A stretch of 64,000 nucleotides of DNA from Trichoplusia ni (Eukaryota > Arthropoda > Insecta > Lepidoptera > Noctuidae): positions 14,711,657 through 14,775,656 of the forward strand of contig NC_039482.1 in NCBI RefSeq assembly GCF_003590095.1, written 5' to 3'. Below the pieces are notes generated by a model. It saw only the letters and a program-made list of their open reading frames with translations. It was not told the origin of the DNA and searched no databases. Of the stretch, positions 11,384 through 24,010 are shown piece after piece. The first letter of the stretch is position 1; each line of letters starts with the position of its first letter. The position numbers and the translations under genes were made by a program.

Positions 11384-12043
11384 CTAATTAACCCAAGCAC
11401 TACGCTCCAAAATTATTTTTAGATATGGCTTCCATTTTTTTATTTTTCCCATGCAATCCTGTCTGACATATAGTAAACATTTCTGGTACAGGGAAAAGTG
11501 TACTTGTACAGGAAACAATAAGGTAGTGTATCTTTTCAAGGATATCTTTCTCCATCTCTCTACAAGAATATAATTCGGCACCATATAAAACACGAGCGTC
11601 AAACCGATGCCCAACGTGTCAGTCATCCAACAGAGTACATAGCGTGTATGATTTCCAATAGTATTCATCAATTTATAGGTTATTTCCTTGCAGTGAACGT
11701 CGTTAATTTGCCTAAAATATACGAAATTATGCATTATTTCAGTTGTGTTGACACTACTCAGAATTTTGAGCAGCGCTTGCAATGCAATTGAGATCCTTGA
11801 ATAATATCTATCGTTAAGTTTCGTGCTTATTCCTCGGACATTGGTTCGCTTCAAACTGGTCATTTTTAGTCGTGTTTGTTGTTTTCTGCGTAAATAAATT
11901 GTAAAGTGAAGGGTTACGGTGTTGTTAGATAAGTTAACATGTATCTGGTTGTGCCGTGTTTGAATTTCGTTAACTTTCAGATTTGGTTGAACTGAAATTA
12001 TATAGGTACCAACTACCAGGCCTGTACATACTGATCTGAACAC
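11384..12043 (-). CDS. 219-codon open frame, unknown protein (possible exon or TE relic)
   Basis: The longest open frame in the window and unusually long for DNA this AT-rich. The frame opens at a GTG, and the first ATG is at 11863-11861 (159 codons to the TAA at 11384). Just upstream, the minus strand reads ccttgtgttcag|ATCAG, a fair splice acceptor, so it could be a terminal exon that starts near 12039. The product is basic, with one hydrophobic stretch (about residues 136-156, GLTLVFYMVPNYILV) and many Lys/Arg. I find no P-loop, RT, transposase or receptor signature, although an insect chemoreceptor fragment or a decayed TE protein would both fit. No poly(A) signal was identified close by. 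Identity is unknown, and it may still be non-coding. Confidence 0.3.
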   Translation of the reverse strand: MFRSVCTGLVVGTYIISVQPNLKVNEIQTRHNQIHVNLSNNTVTLHFTIYLRRKQQTRLKMTSLKRTNVRGISTKLNDRYYSRISIALQALLKILSSVNTTEIMHNFVYFRQINDVHCKEITYKLMNTIGNHTRYVLCWMTDTLGIGLTLVFYMVPNYILVERWRKISLKRYTTLLFPVQVHFSLYQKCLLYVRQDCMGKIKKWKPYLKIILERSAWVN

Positions 12044-12655
12044 AAGGTTGTTTTTAGATATAGACTACATACTCTTAATTTAAGTCGTTCTCATAACTCT
12101 TAAGACCTTTGGTTTGTGAATTCTTGACATCTACTTATTAGCTACCATTTTGGGAAATATAATAACGCTAAAATAAAGTTGCAAAACAAAACATAAAAAT
12201 TAGTTTTGAAGCCACAATGAATCTCGCTGACGTAACGCACGCGGTTAGCCTGCTCGTAAACCACTTGTATAAGATTATGTAATGTCATTACTTCTATTTG
12301 AATTAATATTAATTAAAATTTACCTTCAGATAAGGAGCAAACTGATTTATTGTTTGTATTGCTCCATAGTACTTGTATCAGTAAGTTTGGATGACTCACG
12401 TCTCGGGCAGACTGCGAGAACTTTAGATAATGAGCTCAAAAATAGATTTATACTTGATTCGTTTAGGTACTTAAAAAGGTAAACAATCTTGGTGTGTGTG
12501 TTTTTATACATATATTTAGCAGTTGTCTTGACTGTTTTCAACGAGCTCTTTGCATTTAAATAGAAAAAATAATAAAGTTTTATCTCCATACGACGTATAA
12601 AGGAAAGTCTTGCAAGCGTTAAATTTTCATGGTTTCAAGGTTTTGAGAATTCTTT
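12044..12655. other. AT-rich non-coding stretch
   Basis: Nothing recognised beyond short chance frames. Confidence 0.4.
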
Positions 12656-12659
12656 AGCC

Positions 12660-12925
12660 AAGGGGTAAAGACGGAGTCCTAATACTAAAGTCCGGCTGTC
12701 GGTCTGTCTGTGCGTCTGACCGTCAGTCCGCTGGCAATTTAACCGTCTGTCAGTCACCACGTATCTCATGAACCGTTATAGCTGGATAGTTGAAATTTAC
12801 ACACATGTCGTTTCTCTGTTGCTGTAATAGCATTAAATATATTATATAAATAAATTGTTTGACGTTCGAAAGTGACATGTACTGGTCTAATTGAAATAAA
12901 GAATTTGACTTTGACTTTGAATACC
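12660..12925 (+). mobile_element. Lepidopteran dispersed element with TTGACT tail
   Basis: It starts with ctgtctgtgcgtctgaccg-type repeats, then 'cgtatctcatgaaccg', 'gttatagctggatagttga' and 'gtttctctgttgctgtaata', a block I recognise from many lepidopteran genomes. It ends with 'gaaataaagaatttgact' followed by TTTGACTTTGA, a retroposon-type tail. A second, interrupted copy of the first block is at 5341-5640. Confidence 0.6.
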
Positions 12926-13326
12926 TTGAGATTTGAGGTTAAGCAGCGTTTTTTACAGACATTTTGTTGATGAAAATTTTCTTTTGAAAAATTGATTTTC
13001 TTTAGTAAGACTCGCACTTGCTCCGTTTTTATTCCATATTTCAATGAGTTTTACGTACTTCTAGGTACTTCTAATACCTTTTAAAAGGTGTAATTGACAA
13101 TTAATGCCTTTGTTAGTGCTTTTCCGTTTTATAGCTAAGCTCGAGTTTGTTATCGCGTGGATTGTGCACATAGCAACCACTTGGTCTGGTCCTTAGCGAC
13201 TCACACTGTGTATATGGCGTGCGGCAGAGGTTAGCTATGTAGAGCATACACAACTATTCAAAGCTCTCCTGCAGGTAGAGTAAGGAGGTAAATATGGAAG
13301 CTAAGTATTAGAAGTTTAACGAGAAA

Positions 13327-13334
13327 GTATAAAT
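13327..13334 (+). promoter_or_regulatory. TATA box candidate
   Basis: TATAAATA, 33 bp before the ATG of the 13367-13630 frame. If used, transcription would start near 13358 and leave only about 9 nt of leader. There is no good initiator at that spacing. Confidence 0.3.
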
Positions 13335-13366
13335 AACCAAGTCATAAGTTTCCCTGAGTTAGCACC

Positions 13367-13630
13367 ATGTCTGCCGGAAGCGAGTGTTCCAGCACGTTTT
13401 TCATTAATCCCACCGCGGAAATGACAGAGGCTATCTCACGCAGACGTCAAACGAAACGCAAAACGTATTCCGATTGCAATGTATTACATAAAGTGAATAT
13501 AGATCGAAACCTATTCTTACAACAGCGAGCCGCCGGGTCCGCGCAGCACGCCGCGGAAAGCTCGCGATTTATCTCCCAACACAAGAGCGTTAAAACAAAC
13601 ATCGAAATGATAATGAGCTTGTATCATTAA
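13367..13630 (+). CDS. Possible 87-codon gene behind a TATA box
   Basis: ATG in a good context (gcaccATGt). The product is Ser/Arg/Lys-rich and contains SRRRQTKRKTYSD near residues 25-37, loosely like the SRRKQ-type N-termini of some zinc-finger factors but without the exact NuRD-binding motif. Base composition is higher in GC than the flanks. A weak donor (AAA|gtgaat) after codon 43 would make it a first exon instead. Frames of this length also arise by chance here (about a dozen expected in the window by my rough estimate), so support rests on the TATA box and start context. Not recognised. Confidence 0.22.
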   Translation: MSAGSECSSTFFINPTAEMTEAISRRRQTKRKTYSDCNVLHKVNIDRNLFLQQRAAGSAQHAAESSRFISQHKSVKTNIEMIMSLYH

Positions 13631-13670
13631 AGTCTCGCAAATCTCGGACATAATCCGTCACGTATTATAT

Positions 13671-14340
13671 CACGTTGTGCGCGTGCGCAGTGCACCGATG
13701 CATTTCTCTCGTACCCCCCGCCCCGCACCGTAACACCCCCCCTCCCCGCCGCTCCGTTCGCAGAGTGAATGCACTCTCGCTGGATGTTATGTAAGTTTGC
13801 TCTTGCGCACCTAACGCACACATGCTCATCCACGCGACACTGCACCGGGCATGTGTGTGTGTGATTGTTAGTGTTTTTGTGTTCGGATTATGAAAAGTCC
13901 ATGCAGATTAGATTTTAATGCGCCGGATTGGATGCTCTGGTCGTGTAAAAACTAGTCTTCCTTAGGCTTTTCCAAGGATCCTTCGGAATTATAGTGATAT
14001 GGATACGGTGGGCTTCCAATTTTCTTTTTGTGTTCAGAGAAGGAAACGTTAACGAGATTAATATTACATGCTATGCGCGTTCTGGAGCGAGCAAAAAAAT
14101 ATAATCGTGTTGGTACAAGAAACACAGACACACACAATAGCAGTCACGTTGGGTCGCTGCCGTACTCTCTACCGTACGAATTACCATGAAAATGGTAAAA
14201 TGCGAGAGGCTTTTGTTTCAAAGTCGGCCGGCGCGGCCATAGCTAACAGCTGTGCAGCAATGCAACGCTTACGTAACCCTAGGACAGATCCGCGGGGTGC
14301 GGGGCGGGGGGTGAGGACAGTGAAAGTTAGTAGACACTAG
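13671..14340. promoter_or_regulatory. Two GC islets with Ewg palindrome, G-runs and Blimp-1 site
   Basis: TGCGCGTGCGCA (13678-13689) is a perfect NRF1/Ewg palindrome. C-runs follow (13718-13752). The second islet (14225-14330) has G-runs at 14293-14312 capable of a G-quadruplex, then CAGTGAAAGTT (14318-14328), a full Blimp-1 consensus match. No gene recognised in between. Confidence 0.35.
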
Positions 14341-16225
14341 GTATTATAAAAGTATGACTAGGTGCTGTGCTTGTGCTTATGATTGTGTATTTTTGTCTTC
14401 GATGGAAGCCTTAGCAGATTAGTCATGACAATCCGAGAGATATCGGTGTTGTGTACCATATGCATAGTGGGGGATTGCATTGGTAGCATTTGCTTTTGAA
14501 GATTATTGTTCTAGACAATAGGCGCACTTAACTAGACAACTACAGCGCAAATTATATAAAAAATAGCAAGAGCCCCCGAAGAAATATGCAGCTCTAGGGG
14601 ATATTCGTCTAACCCAACTAATTAGTTGTATATTTCTCTAGAAGTATTTGAGGCATGTTAGATGGAGCTGATCGGTACGTTTGTACCACATTCATGGCCA
14701 ATAAATTTATCGCATGATGCACTCTACAAGAATTTCAAAGAAATATCCCTCCATATAACTCTCTAGTAACGAGTACATTGCAGTTTTTCCAATTGTTTTC
14801 TTTAAATCGATACAATCTTTTTGTTGAGTCTACATATAGCTTTGATTTTACTTTTTGTTGGGATCTAATCTCATAGGACTGTGAGGTGAGTAGAGCACAT
14901 TCGACATATAGTGTAATTAGTTGGTTGTCTAAATTGTCGCACAATTCGTCGTCTATCAGTGGAATTCAGTTCAAACCTGGCTTGGTCAATATCGTCATCA
15001 TCAGTTACAGTATGATCATTCAGAACTGCCATGGATAGAAAATGATGGGTTACCTAACACCATGGTGTTATTACCGCGCCATGATGTGTGTATCTCTGTA
15101 TATTTACCTCACTATTGTAAGAAATAAGAGATTTTCAAAATTTCTTTACTTTGAAAGAATCCAAACATTGAAAGTAATTTATTTTGTACTGCGCGCGGCG
15201 TTTTGATGTCTTCAATAAAGCAAAATGGAATCTCCTGTTGTTAAGAAAATTTTGGTCTGTGGGTGGTAAACTGGTAATAGGTGTATTTGTAATTATAGCA
15301 CCAATGACATGCCTGCAACGGTTGCTTATTTATAGATTAAACTTGGCACCTACTGTTACTTACTTAAAAAAAATAATAATATGTAAGTCATTAATTATCT
15401 ATAATAGCTTTTATGATGCCATCCTGTCTATTATCATGCATGGCACTACTTATATTTAAAATAAACATTGAAAAGATCAACTATTATTCGAAGCAACAAT
15501 GTTGCGAAACTAAGGGCCGTTGTTGAACATGAATCGCATGGGCACAACATTTCATGTTTGCTCTTTACAAATTGCTTTCTTCATAATTCCTTCATTTAGA
15601 GTAACTTAAATGTTAACACAATTCATTTATTTAATAAATTTATAAATTCCTGCTAATAAAATTTTGATAAGCGATATTAAATTCTGTCAGTACTTAAATC
15701 TAAAAATATAAGTCACATAGATTTTACATTTTCATAAAAACACGATTTTGAACAAAATACAAAAACGTGTCTACATCAAAATTGTAATTAAAATCTAAAC
15801 GATTGTCGTCAATACAAATGACATCTACCTCATTTGGCAAATCCTACTTACATGGTTCTGAAATGTCGTAGTTTTTTTAAACATGAACTCTGCTACATAC
15901 ACATAACTCCATACTTACGAGCATCGCTCATCAGTTTCCAGTGAGGTGTTAAGTCTATCGCCATTCATCGCCCCGTACAAGGTTCATCGACTTTATATTA
16001 CTTTCTCCAGCGATGGCTTGCTAATATAATCTTGATACAATTACTTGATACAATACAATTTCCAATAGAAAAATCCATGAAGGCAAAAACATACAAGGCA
16101 TTAGGAGCTTTACACATCCTCCAGGGACTTTGTTTTCGTAGTAATTACTATATTAAAAGTAGGATTGATTCCAGTAGTCCACAATGGTGTAAGTTAACAA
16201 ATGAGCCCGCAAACCTAATCCCTAG
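14341..16225. other. AT-rich non-coding stretch
   Basis: Nothing recognised. Several 60-90-codon chance frames. Confidence 0.4.
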
Positions 16226-16345
16226 CGGCGATAGGAGCAGTTACGTAAGGCATGCGCGTGAGAAGGAGAAATGCGACAGATCTGCGCCTGCGCAGGCCGG
16301 CGCTGCGGTTACGGTATGCGTTTACACGAGCTCCGCGCGTTTTGC
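16226..16345. promoter_or_regulatory. GC islet with near-Ewg site
   Basis: TGCGCCTGCGCA (16283-16294) is one base from the NRF1/Ewg palindrome, and GCATGCGCG precedes it at about 16250. GC-rich, no gene visible. Confidence 0.3.
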
Positions 16346-19300
16346 AACTTATCTCTCACTCCAGATTACTTTGTTAGCCTCGTATGTATGTATTGTATGT
16401 AGGTAGGGTGGTATACAAAGACTTAGGAAGTGGTTGCGTACTTGATTGGAAAATACTCAAGTACTTAATGTTAGGTATAATTGTAATAAGGTAATTTGAA
16501 ATGTTTGAACTAATGACAAAAAAATTTGACAACCCTTCAGTAGCCAATACCGGCTTAAAAGTCCCTAAGCTAGGCAAAGGATTTTAGCATAGTTGGTGGG
16601 TTGGTGATTTAAGATTCGAAATCCAGTTTTCAAAACAATATTTAAGTGCCAATATCTAACAATGTATAAAACCTTCATAACAACACACATATGACTTATA
16701 GTTAACCGAGATACGTTTGCTTACTTGCAAAAGTCATACAAGTAAATCGGTCAAATACAATACGATATAAATTCTCGGAAAACAATGAAAATCGGCCACG
16801 AATTTCCAGTGGTCGTCATATGAAGCAACGTTTGGCACGTGAGATACAGCATACAGCCCTACAACATGTCGAAACCGATGAGCTGACACGTCTGGGCCGT
16901 GCTGACAGTCATTTGTTAAATATAATAAAAAAAGATAGTTAATAACGCTGGTGGAGAGGTACTGGGGTGTCGCAGTTAGAGGGTTAACCGAAATAAACAA
17001 TGATTGACGTAAATGATCGGGTTACCAAGATGTAGCGATCGGAATAGAAAATATATTTAATGTACGAAATGTAAAAGAAGTTGTTGTGTACTTATTATAC
17101 AGAGCGAAAACATAAAACTAAAATTTAACAAAATATCTGCTGGGCCGCATGGGACCAATAAATTATAGTATAAAAAAAATACCGCTCAATTACAAATATA
17201 TGTAAGTACTTGTATATATAGTATGAAAATAGTCGACTAAAATATTAAGTGCAATCTTAAAAGCTGTACTTTTAAACTTTAATATTTAAATACAAATCTA
17301 TAATTAAATAACCGTGACTTAAACGAACATCAAAACAAAATATATAAACGACGGATCAGCAAAGCGGCTTTGTCTCGTTCAGAAACTGCATTGTAAGTTT
17401 ATACCGGCTGATAAATGATAGACTATCTGTATTGAAAGCTCACTTTGCAAAACTGAAGAGAAATGGAGGGAAAGTTGTGAAATATTACGGTGAGAAATAG
17501 CCTTGATTTACGAATCTAATCTTTACAGATAGATTTAGAATATTAGAACTCTATAGAATTCCGAGTATTGGGAACAAGTACGAAGACTCCTCGTTAAAAT
17601 ATAAGTTTGGTGGTAGAGTCGCGATTGTGAGCTCTAGTCCTTCGACATAGAGACTCATGAGATACAGTAACCATCGTGTAATCTGTATACTAAAGATATT
17701 ATGGAGATTAAGATGAAGTTTCTCATTTTCGTGGAACGAAACAAACAAAAAGCGATTTATTTCGTAGTATCCCGGGATGACTAAAGAAGAAAATCTATAA
17801 TTCCTAACTAACGTTAAAATTTTCATTGTTGAAGAAAATTAAACCTTAAATAGTTTGTTATTGTCGTGTGTTAATAGCGGGCTGCACAGCGCTGCAATGA
17901 CTAACTCGTTTGAAAAGCGTGAAGTTTATGACAATTTCTCTCACGACAGCCCGTAGTAGCCGTCTATAAGGTTTAGATATGCACGCCGGGTCGCTGCAGC
18001 ACTCGACGTCCGAGTCACTCGATCCAGTGCTCATTATTCAATTAGACTGAAAGCGACATTAACTGTAGCTTTGTTAGAGGGTTTTGTTTGGGGAAGAAAG
18101 TTAAGGGATTTAGTAATTTGCATTTTTAGTTATAGGTTATGAAGATATCTTAAACACGTATACGATCTCTGTTGGTATAACGCGAATATTCTCTCAGATC
18201 GTCTCATCGTTTCGATAAAATCCGTAACTAGTTATTTAACGGGGTTTTCCGACTTTTTTAAATTAATGTAGTTCTTGTAACGCGAAGGGAATTGCAAACA
18301 TTCCAGTCTCAAGCACAAAGACATCCAGACTCACAACCAGCATTAGTTGAACACAAAAAAATTGTAATTGAACCCGTTACAAATCGCAGCAGTGGGTTTC
18401 GTATTTGTATATTAAAAGGATCAAACAAAGGATAAAAATACTTAATCCTCAACGTATTAAAAGAAACAATGACACATCAACTCGTTTTAAGTACATAAAG
18501 TAAGAGACAATACAGAAGCAAGTACAATCAACAATAAAATCGTATTAAAACATAAAATGGTAATAAACCGAAGTATTCTTACAGAGCTAACTTAATGCAC
18601 CCTTCACCGCTGTAAGCTCAGTTATAAGAGTTTCAGCTGACATTGAGCACAATTTACGCGCGAATATAAATCTCGGTAAATGTATTGCTATTTAATAGTG
18701 TAACTACACTTTATAGACTGATGGCTATATTTTGCTATCATGGGTATGTAATTCTAGCATGCGTGTGCATGTTTGGGGGTAAGTCCAACATATCCTAACG
18801 CCGTGCCCTCGATGGGTTGAAGGCATTAACGTTTTACCCCGAAAAACTGAAATAAAAGGAATACTGACTGAGACTTTCAGATATTCTAAAAAGCTAGGAG
18901 AATTCTGGGATTTCTGTAATGATTGAATGCTATTTAGAAATAATTTTAAAGAAAATATATGATTGATATTTCGCAACAATACAGGTAGCGAGATGTCGCT
19001 ATGAGTCTACTTTTTCGATTTTTTTTTTTGTATTCTTTGGCTTGGATATAAATAATGGGACAAGATGACGGAATGATAATGCCTTCTAAATATCAATTTA
19101 CTTGAAAATACAAACTCTGAAAAATTCCCAAGACTGCCAAATTAGCTAGTCGTCAAGACCGTCATCGTATACCACACTGACACGTATTGTCTTATTCACA
19201 GCCAGAGCGACCTCTGCGCCCAAGTGTGCTGCGACCTTTACCAATGCTCCCGGTACGATAAACTTTCGTAATTAAATTCGCAACTGCACGCACGTTACTT

Positions 19301-20430
19301 GACGGTTAAAATAACCTTAAAATCTACGAAATGAATTGAATTACATTTGGTTATATTGAAAAATGCCTAGGCCACGCTCGCGGTGTCCTTTAGATTCGAT
19401 AATGTTTACGTTTGGTTATGGCATTGCGAATTCACACATGGTCATCTTGCTGCGCGCGCGCACGTATCTGTTTCGAGGTGTTTAAGTAAAACTTGAAGAG
19501 TAAATTTTACTATGAGAGATTTTAAGATTTAAGGAAGACAAGATATTTTTTGGGCATAAACGTGGTGGTGGTTACCATTTACAATTTTAATCAAGGCAGT
19601 ATTCTTGTCTATTTACTAGGTGAAGTCGAAATATTACCTATTTGCAGAGCATCGTGAAATATCGAATTTCAAATTCAAATGACTCAATCTGGGAAAGTCC
19701 GTTAGGACATTTACTATGATATCAAGTTTCAAGGCGTTTTGCCATGACGAAGCGACTAAGTAACCAGTTGAGAAGGCTGGTGACCTCAGGAGGACCCTGA
19801 AGCTGCAGCCGATGGTGTTACTGATACTGGCGACCACCTGATACTTATCTGGTGTCGGTCACGCAGATATTGGACAGCTTTGATTTATAATTTCACGCAA
19901 GGCCTGAGTAAGATGACCTAAGAACTTGGGCTAAACCGGTCAGGTGTGAGTGAGTTGAGAAGTGCTCCAATACTGGTGGCACTGCTGGTTGTTTTACGAA
20001 ATTTACGAGAAAAGATATCGCAACTAGGAAATAAATTATAAGGATGGATAGTCTTCTGAAATAAATCAAGAAGAAAAAGAAAATATTGGATGGTGTCACT
20101 CTGACCTCATGTGTCAGAGGGTTTCGTTTGGTAGCCTTTTCGGTTCGCCTTAAGGTCCGGTTCAACCCACGCCTTGATACGTAGTTTTGGTCTTTTGGTA
20201 TACGTCAACAAAGACCTCAACTCAGGGTTTTAAGGAGTAGTTTGCTTTGGTGATTGGAAGAAAATTATTGAAATGGAAATTTAAGCGCCTATGCATCTTT
20301 CTGATTACCAATCAGTTTAGGATGTTTGTAAACCTTAGAAAATGTTGCAATTTTGAGAGCAACTTTTTATGCATAGATCCCATAGATGCTACGTCTGATC
20401 TGAGTCTTGAGTAGACTGTGGCAATAGGTA
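16346..20430. other. AT-rich non-coding stretch
   Basis: No gene recognised. A small GC patch at 17975-18020 (cgccgggtcgctgcagcac) could be regulatory. The segment 19620-20240 is less AT-rich than its flanks and may be an old repeat, but I cannot place it in a family. Confidence 0.4.
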
Positions 20431-20431
20431 T

Positions 20432-20498
20432 TGATGGTGATGATAGGTTGATGTTGATGATGATGATGACAGTACATGATCGGAAGGGGGGGGGGGGG
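20432..20498. repeat. (GAT)n-like repeat and 14-bp G run
   Basis: Imperfect GATGAT/GTTGAT repeat at 20432-20470, then an uninterrupted run of 14 G at 20485-20498. Confidence 0.85.
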
Positions 20499-21380
20499 AG
20501 AGTCCAGTTATCATAACCTGTTGAATTGCCTGTAAAGTATGTGTGGGTTTATAAATTTGCCCATTTTGATATCTTGAACACCTTTCTAGTTAATAAATAA
20601 ATCAAATCATTTTTTTTTCTTCAAGGCAATTAACAGTAAAATTTGGTAGAGTTTATTAATATGATGTGTATCCTCTTCTGTAAAGGAGATTTTCCCTTTA
20701 CAAAATTACAATCCATGACAAATGTGTGGTGCGGATTTTCCCAATGGTTCTTGTTATTATAACATTTATAACGCAAGATTATTATAATTTTGCATAAAGT
20801 TAAAATTATTATCTTATTTATTTTAAGTTCTAAAGATTATTAAAACTTTTAGTCGTCATGACATCTTGTATTGATGGTTGATTGACATGATTTTATCAAT
20901 TTCAATGGAGATATTAACAAAAAACAGTTATGAAAGCTATAAACTATCGTCTTGAGGTAAAGAGATGTATCTCTTCAGGGGTTTAGTTTGGAGCCACTGG
21001 CTTTCCACGGCAAAGATACTTAATATAACCTTATTTCGATCGAGGGTGAATAGAAAAGAGGATCAATGGGACAGAGATATATCAGCTCTTGTTATTTCTG
21101 AAAGAGTGTTTAAACAAACAATGCCTCGAAGCTGAGCTGGTGTGACTGTTGTCTCCCGTCTCTTAGTGCTTACGCGGTTAACCTCTTTCAATGTTGCTAA
21201 GATGCTTGATATCTATACTTTACGACGTAGTGCCTTTGTTTTCTGTTAAAAGCGAGTTTTATAACTCATTAAAACTTTAATATCTTATAAATTCAAGAAC
21301 ATCTTTAGCAAATTGTTAACAGGCTGCATATTGTACTTTAAAAAAATAAAAGTATTACTACAATACAAAGTCAGTGTGAC
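20499..21380. other. AT-rich non-coding stretch
   Basis: Nothing recognised. Confidence 0.4.
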
Positions 21381-21565
21381 GCAGTTTGGCGGGAAAAGAA
21401 TTCACCTTGACGTGACGCGCTTCCCGCGCTGCGGCCTCGCTCGCGGCCGCGAACGTTCGGCCGGCTTCGGCTGCGCTCGTGAGAGATCGCTTGATTGTCG
21501 ACGCTCTTCGGCGGCGCTCGGCTGTCCTCGCTCAACATCGGCTGGTGTTCATTTTAATTGGAGTT
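21381..21565. promoter_or_regulatory. CpG islet with E2F consensus
   Basis: TTTGGCGGGAAA (21385-21396) is a full E2F/DP consensus. It is followed by 150 bp of dense CpG (cgcggccgcgaacgttcgg and similar). An 84-codon plus-strand frame runs through it but is Arg/Ser low-complexity. It lies about 1 kb upstream of the initiator/DPE promoter and could belong to the same regulatory unit. Confidence 0.35.
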
Positions 21566-22544
21566 AGATTAGTTTGTGTTTATTTGAATTAGTTTGGTGA
21601 TTTTTAATTAGATAAGTAGGTACTATGTAGATTACGTTTTATGAACATTTAATTAATTTAAATTTATATTCAAGGATCCAGTGTCCTTTTGCCGTTTCAA
21701 TGCTACAATTTAAACCTCTTCATAAATAATTATCAGTAAATTATATTGTTGATGAAAGTTCTTCACGCGAACTGTATTGCAAGCATAACTGCAACTCTGT
21801 TCATATATTAGGGAATTCCCGTTTTCTCGTCACTCTTCGGTTCTTTCGATCGGCTGACCAGTCGCTGACATTAATTGAGTGTTATTAAGTTTCATAAATC
21901 TGCGTAAAATATCGCGCGATTTACTATACGCCGCACATTCGAAAGTGCGTTCACAAATAAAGTGAAGGCTATGAATGAAACGATGCAAATATCTGCTCTT
22001 TTCAGACGTTTACGTCATTTCGCATGTTTTGTGTGACTTATGGGATTCTTTAAGCTTATATTTGAGAAATTTTGTTAGTTGGCAAGTAAACACTATCAGA
22101 AAAAGGATAATTTAGTATATAAACAAGTTTGTGTCAATGCTTAAATAGGTTTGATAAAAATTTTGATTAAGTTTTTAATTTTGTAGAGTCGCTCGTTAAG
22201 GTCATTTGCAAAGAAGTGTTAATATGCGGTTTTATTTTATATTCCTTTGAAAATTTAAAAGTAATGACTAAACACAACAACAAATGTGGGAGACATGTCA
22301 TATCATAGCTCTCAAAGTTTAGTAGAGCAGGAATTTCGAGTAAAAAATATAGAGTAAAAAAGGAGTTTCAAAACAAATTAATAAAGTGAACTCCCCGCAC
22401 TTTCGTTCCGCAGCGCTAACCGCTTGACCCAATTTCTTAAATCTACAACCATTTCAGGGTTTGACAATGATAACACTAGTTGGAGCAGTCATAAAAATAT
22501 ACGCGAGCATCCACCGGTTGACGGGGGCGCGGTTGTGCAGCAGT

Positions 22545-22578
22545 TCAGTGACTCGTGGGCCGCCGCACCGAGCGGACG
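22545..22578 (+). promoter_or_regulatory. Initiator plus DPE core promoter
   Basis: TCAGTG at 22545-22550 is a consensus arthropod initiator with A+1 at 22547. GGACG at 22574-22578 falls exactly at +28 to +32 and fits the DPE RGWYV. There is no TATA box, as expected for DPE promoters. The block is GC-rich inside AT-rich DNA. Confidence 0.6.
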
Positions 22579-22827
22579 TATGTGCGACGATCGCTACTTA
22601 TCCCGAACACGTTACGAGCGCAACCTTCAGCGTGGAACTGTATTTTGAAATTGTGTGTGTTCTTGATTTGAAAATTCTCTGACAGTGACAGAAGTGTTGC
22701 CAGTGTTTTTAAGGAATCCTAACACATTTCCTTCTGGATCAAACTGATTTTATTGTAATATTTTGATTTTTTATTATTGTGTGCATGTGGACGGATCAGT
22801 GAACCTTTGGATTGCGTTTTGGACCTG
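22547..22827 (+). other. Probable 5' leader exon of an unnamed plus-strand gene
   Basis: Runs from the predicted start site to a strong donor, GACCTG|gtgagt, at 22827/22828 (281 nt). It has no long frame but contains two upstream ORFs: a 22-codon one from the ATG at 22580 (starting MCDDRYLS) and a 5-codon one near 22787. That fits the leader of a regulated gene with a distant coding start. The next exon is not assured; 52771-52842 is the first good plus-strand candidate I found. Non-coding by inference. Confidence 0.45.
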
Positions 22828-23940
22828 GTGAGTATCTTTTATTCTCTCTCGTGTACATTGTTTTGAAGAGTCAAATTACTTTATAGGTATTAACCAAAAC
22901 ATTTTAACAAACAAACATGATTACTAACGCCGAACACTAAACATTTTACACTCATCTGGCCGACATAATATTATAAAATGTTGCGATAAAAATTCACAGG
23001 CTTTTAACGTTGCTAAAATACTTGTGACAATTTATACAAAATCTTTAGATAAGGCCGGAGCGTAATTTACAAAATAATCTTGGAAATAAAACGCAAATAT
23101 TGTTCAGTGATAAAACCGGCTACAGTTTTAAAAATAAACATTTAAGTTTGGTTGGTTGTTTAAAGATTTTGCACTTGAATTGTACATTTGTAAATTGAAA
23201 GTAAAAATAAGTTTCTAGCACAGAATGGCGAGCACGTTTACTTTCATTCCTCTTTATTCTTTATCTGATTGTTTTGCTTCGTAAATTCGGAATTAAGAAT
23301 GGCAATAGTTTATATTGAGTGTAAGAGCCAGCCCACACTGATCACAAAAGCTCGTGGCCCTGAGTTCAGTCGTCACGTCACGGCAGATCATGACATAATT
23401 TGACCACATTTAACAAAACGACTTCTCGACACTCGCATGTTGGCCTTTAATTGACAATTCACGATAATTAAGGACTATATTTCTATTGTAGATAGTGGCC
23501 TCTAGTAATTTAATAGATAACTACTTAAATTTAAGTTCAAAATAAAATAATAAGAGTTTTACCGCTTCACAGCTTGTAGTGTGAAATCTGTCAAAAGTTG
23601 TTTGTTTTCTAGATAAACTTTCGCCGCTCGTGAGATGATTACCATTTTAGATGTTGACAGTACGACGATGTTTATAACACTATCCGACACCATTAACTAA
23701 ACTAGATTTTATTTCACTTTACAAATTCACTTTCAGTATTTTTTTAACGGATTTGTTCACTTAAAAAAATAAACTTTTATATGAGGATAGAAGTAAGTGT
23801 AGGCTTATTTTTCAACTTGACATAAAACTCTACAATTACCTTAAACATCTCATCAAATCATTAAGATATATAAAAACAAGTCCATCTTTGATCGTTTGTC
23901 GAAAATCCTTTGAATGAGTTTGATTGTGCCTGAGAAGCTG
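22828..23940. other. Presumed intron, AT-rich
   Basis: Nothing recognised except CGTCACGTCACGG (CRE half-sites) near 23373-23385. Confidence 0.35.
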
Positions 23941-23942
23941 AC

Positions 23943-24005
23943 GGTAAGGCCGCTACGGTACTACTGCGTATTATCATTACTACGCAGTTCGGGTACGTTC
24001 TGAAA
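23943..24005. repeat. Dispersed 'GTACYACTGCGTAT' repeat, copy 1
   Basis: aaggccgctacg then GTACTACTGCGTAT (23958-23971). An inverted arm, tactacgcagt, follows 7 nt later. It is homologous, with small gaps, to 44457-44485 (copy 2). Confidence 0.45.
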
Positions 24006-24010
24006 CTGCT

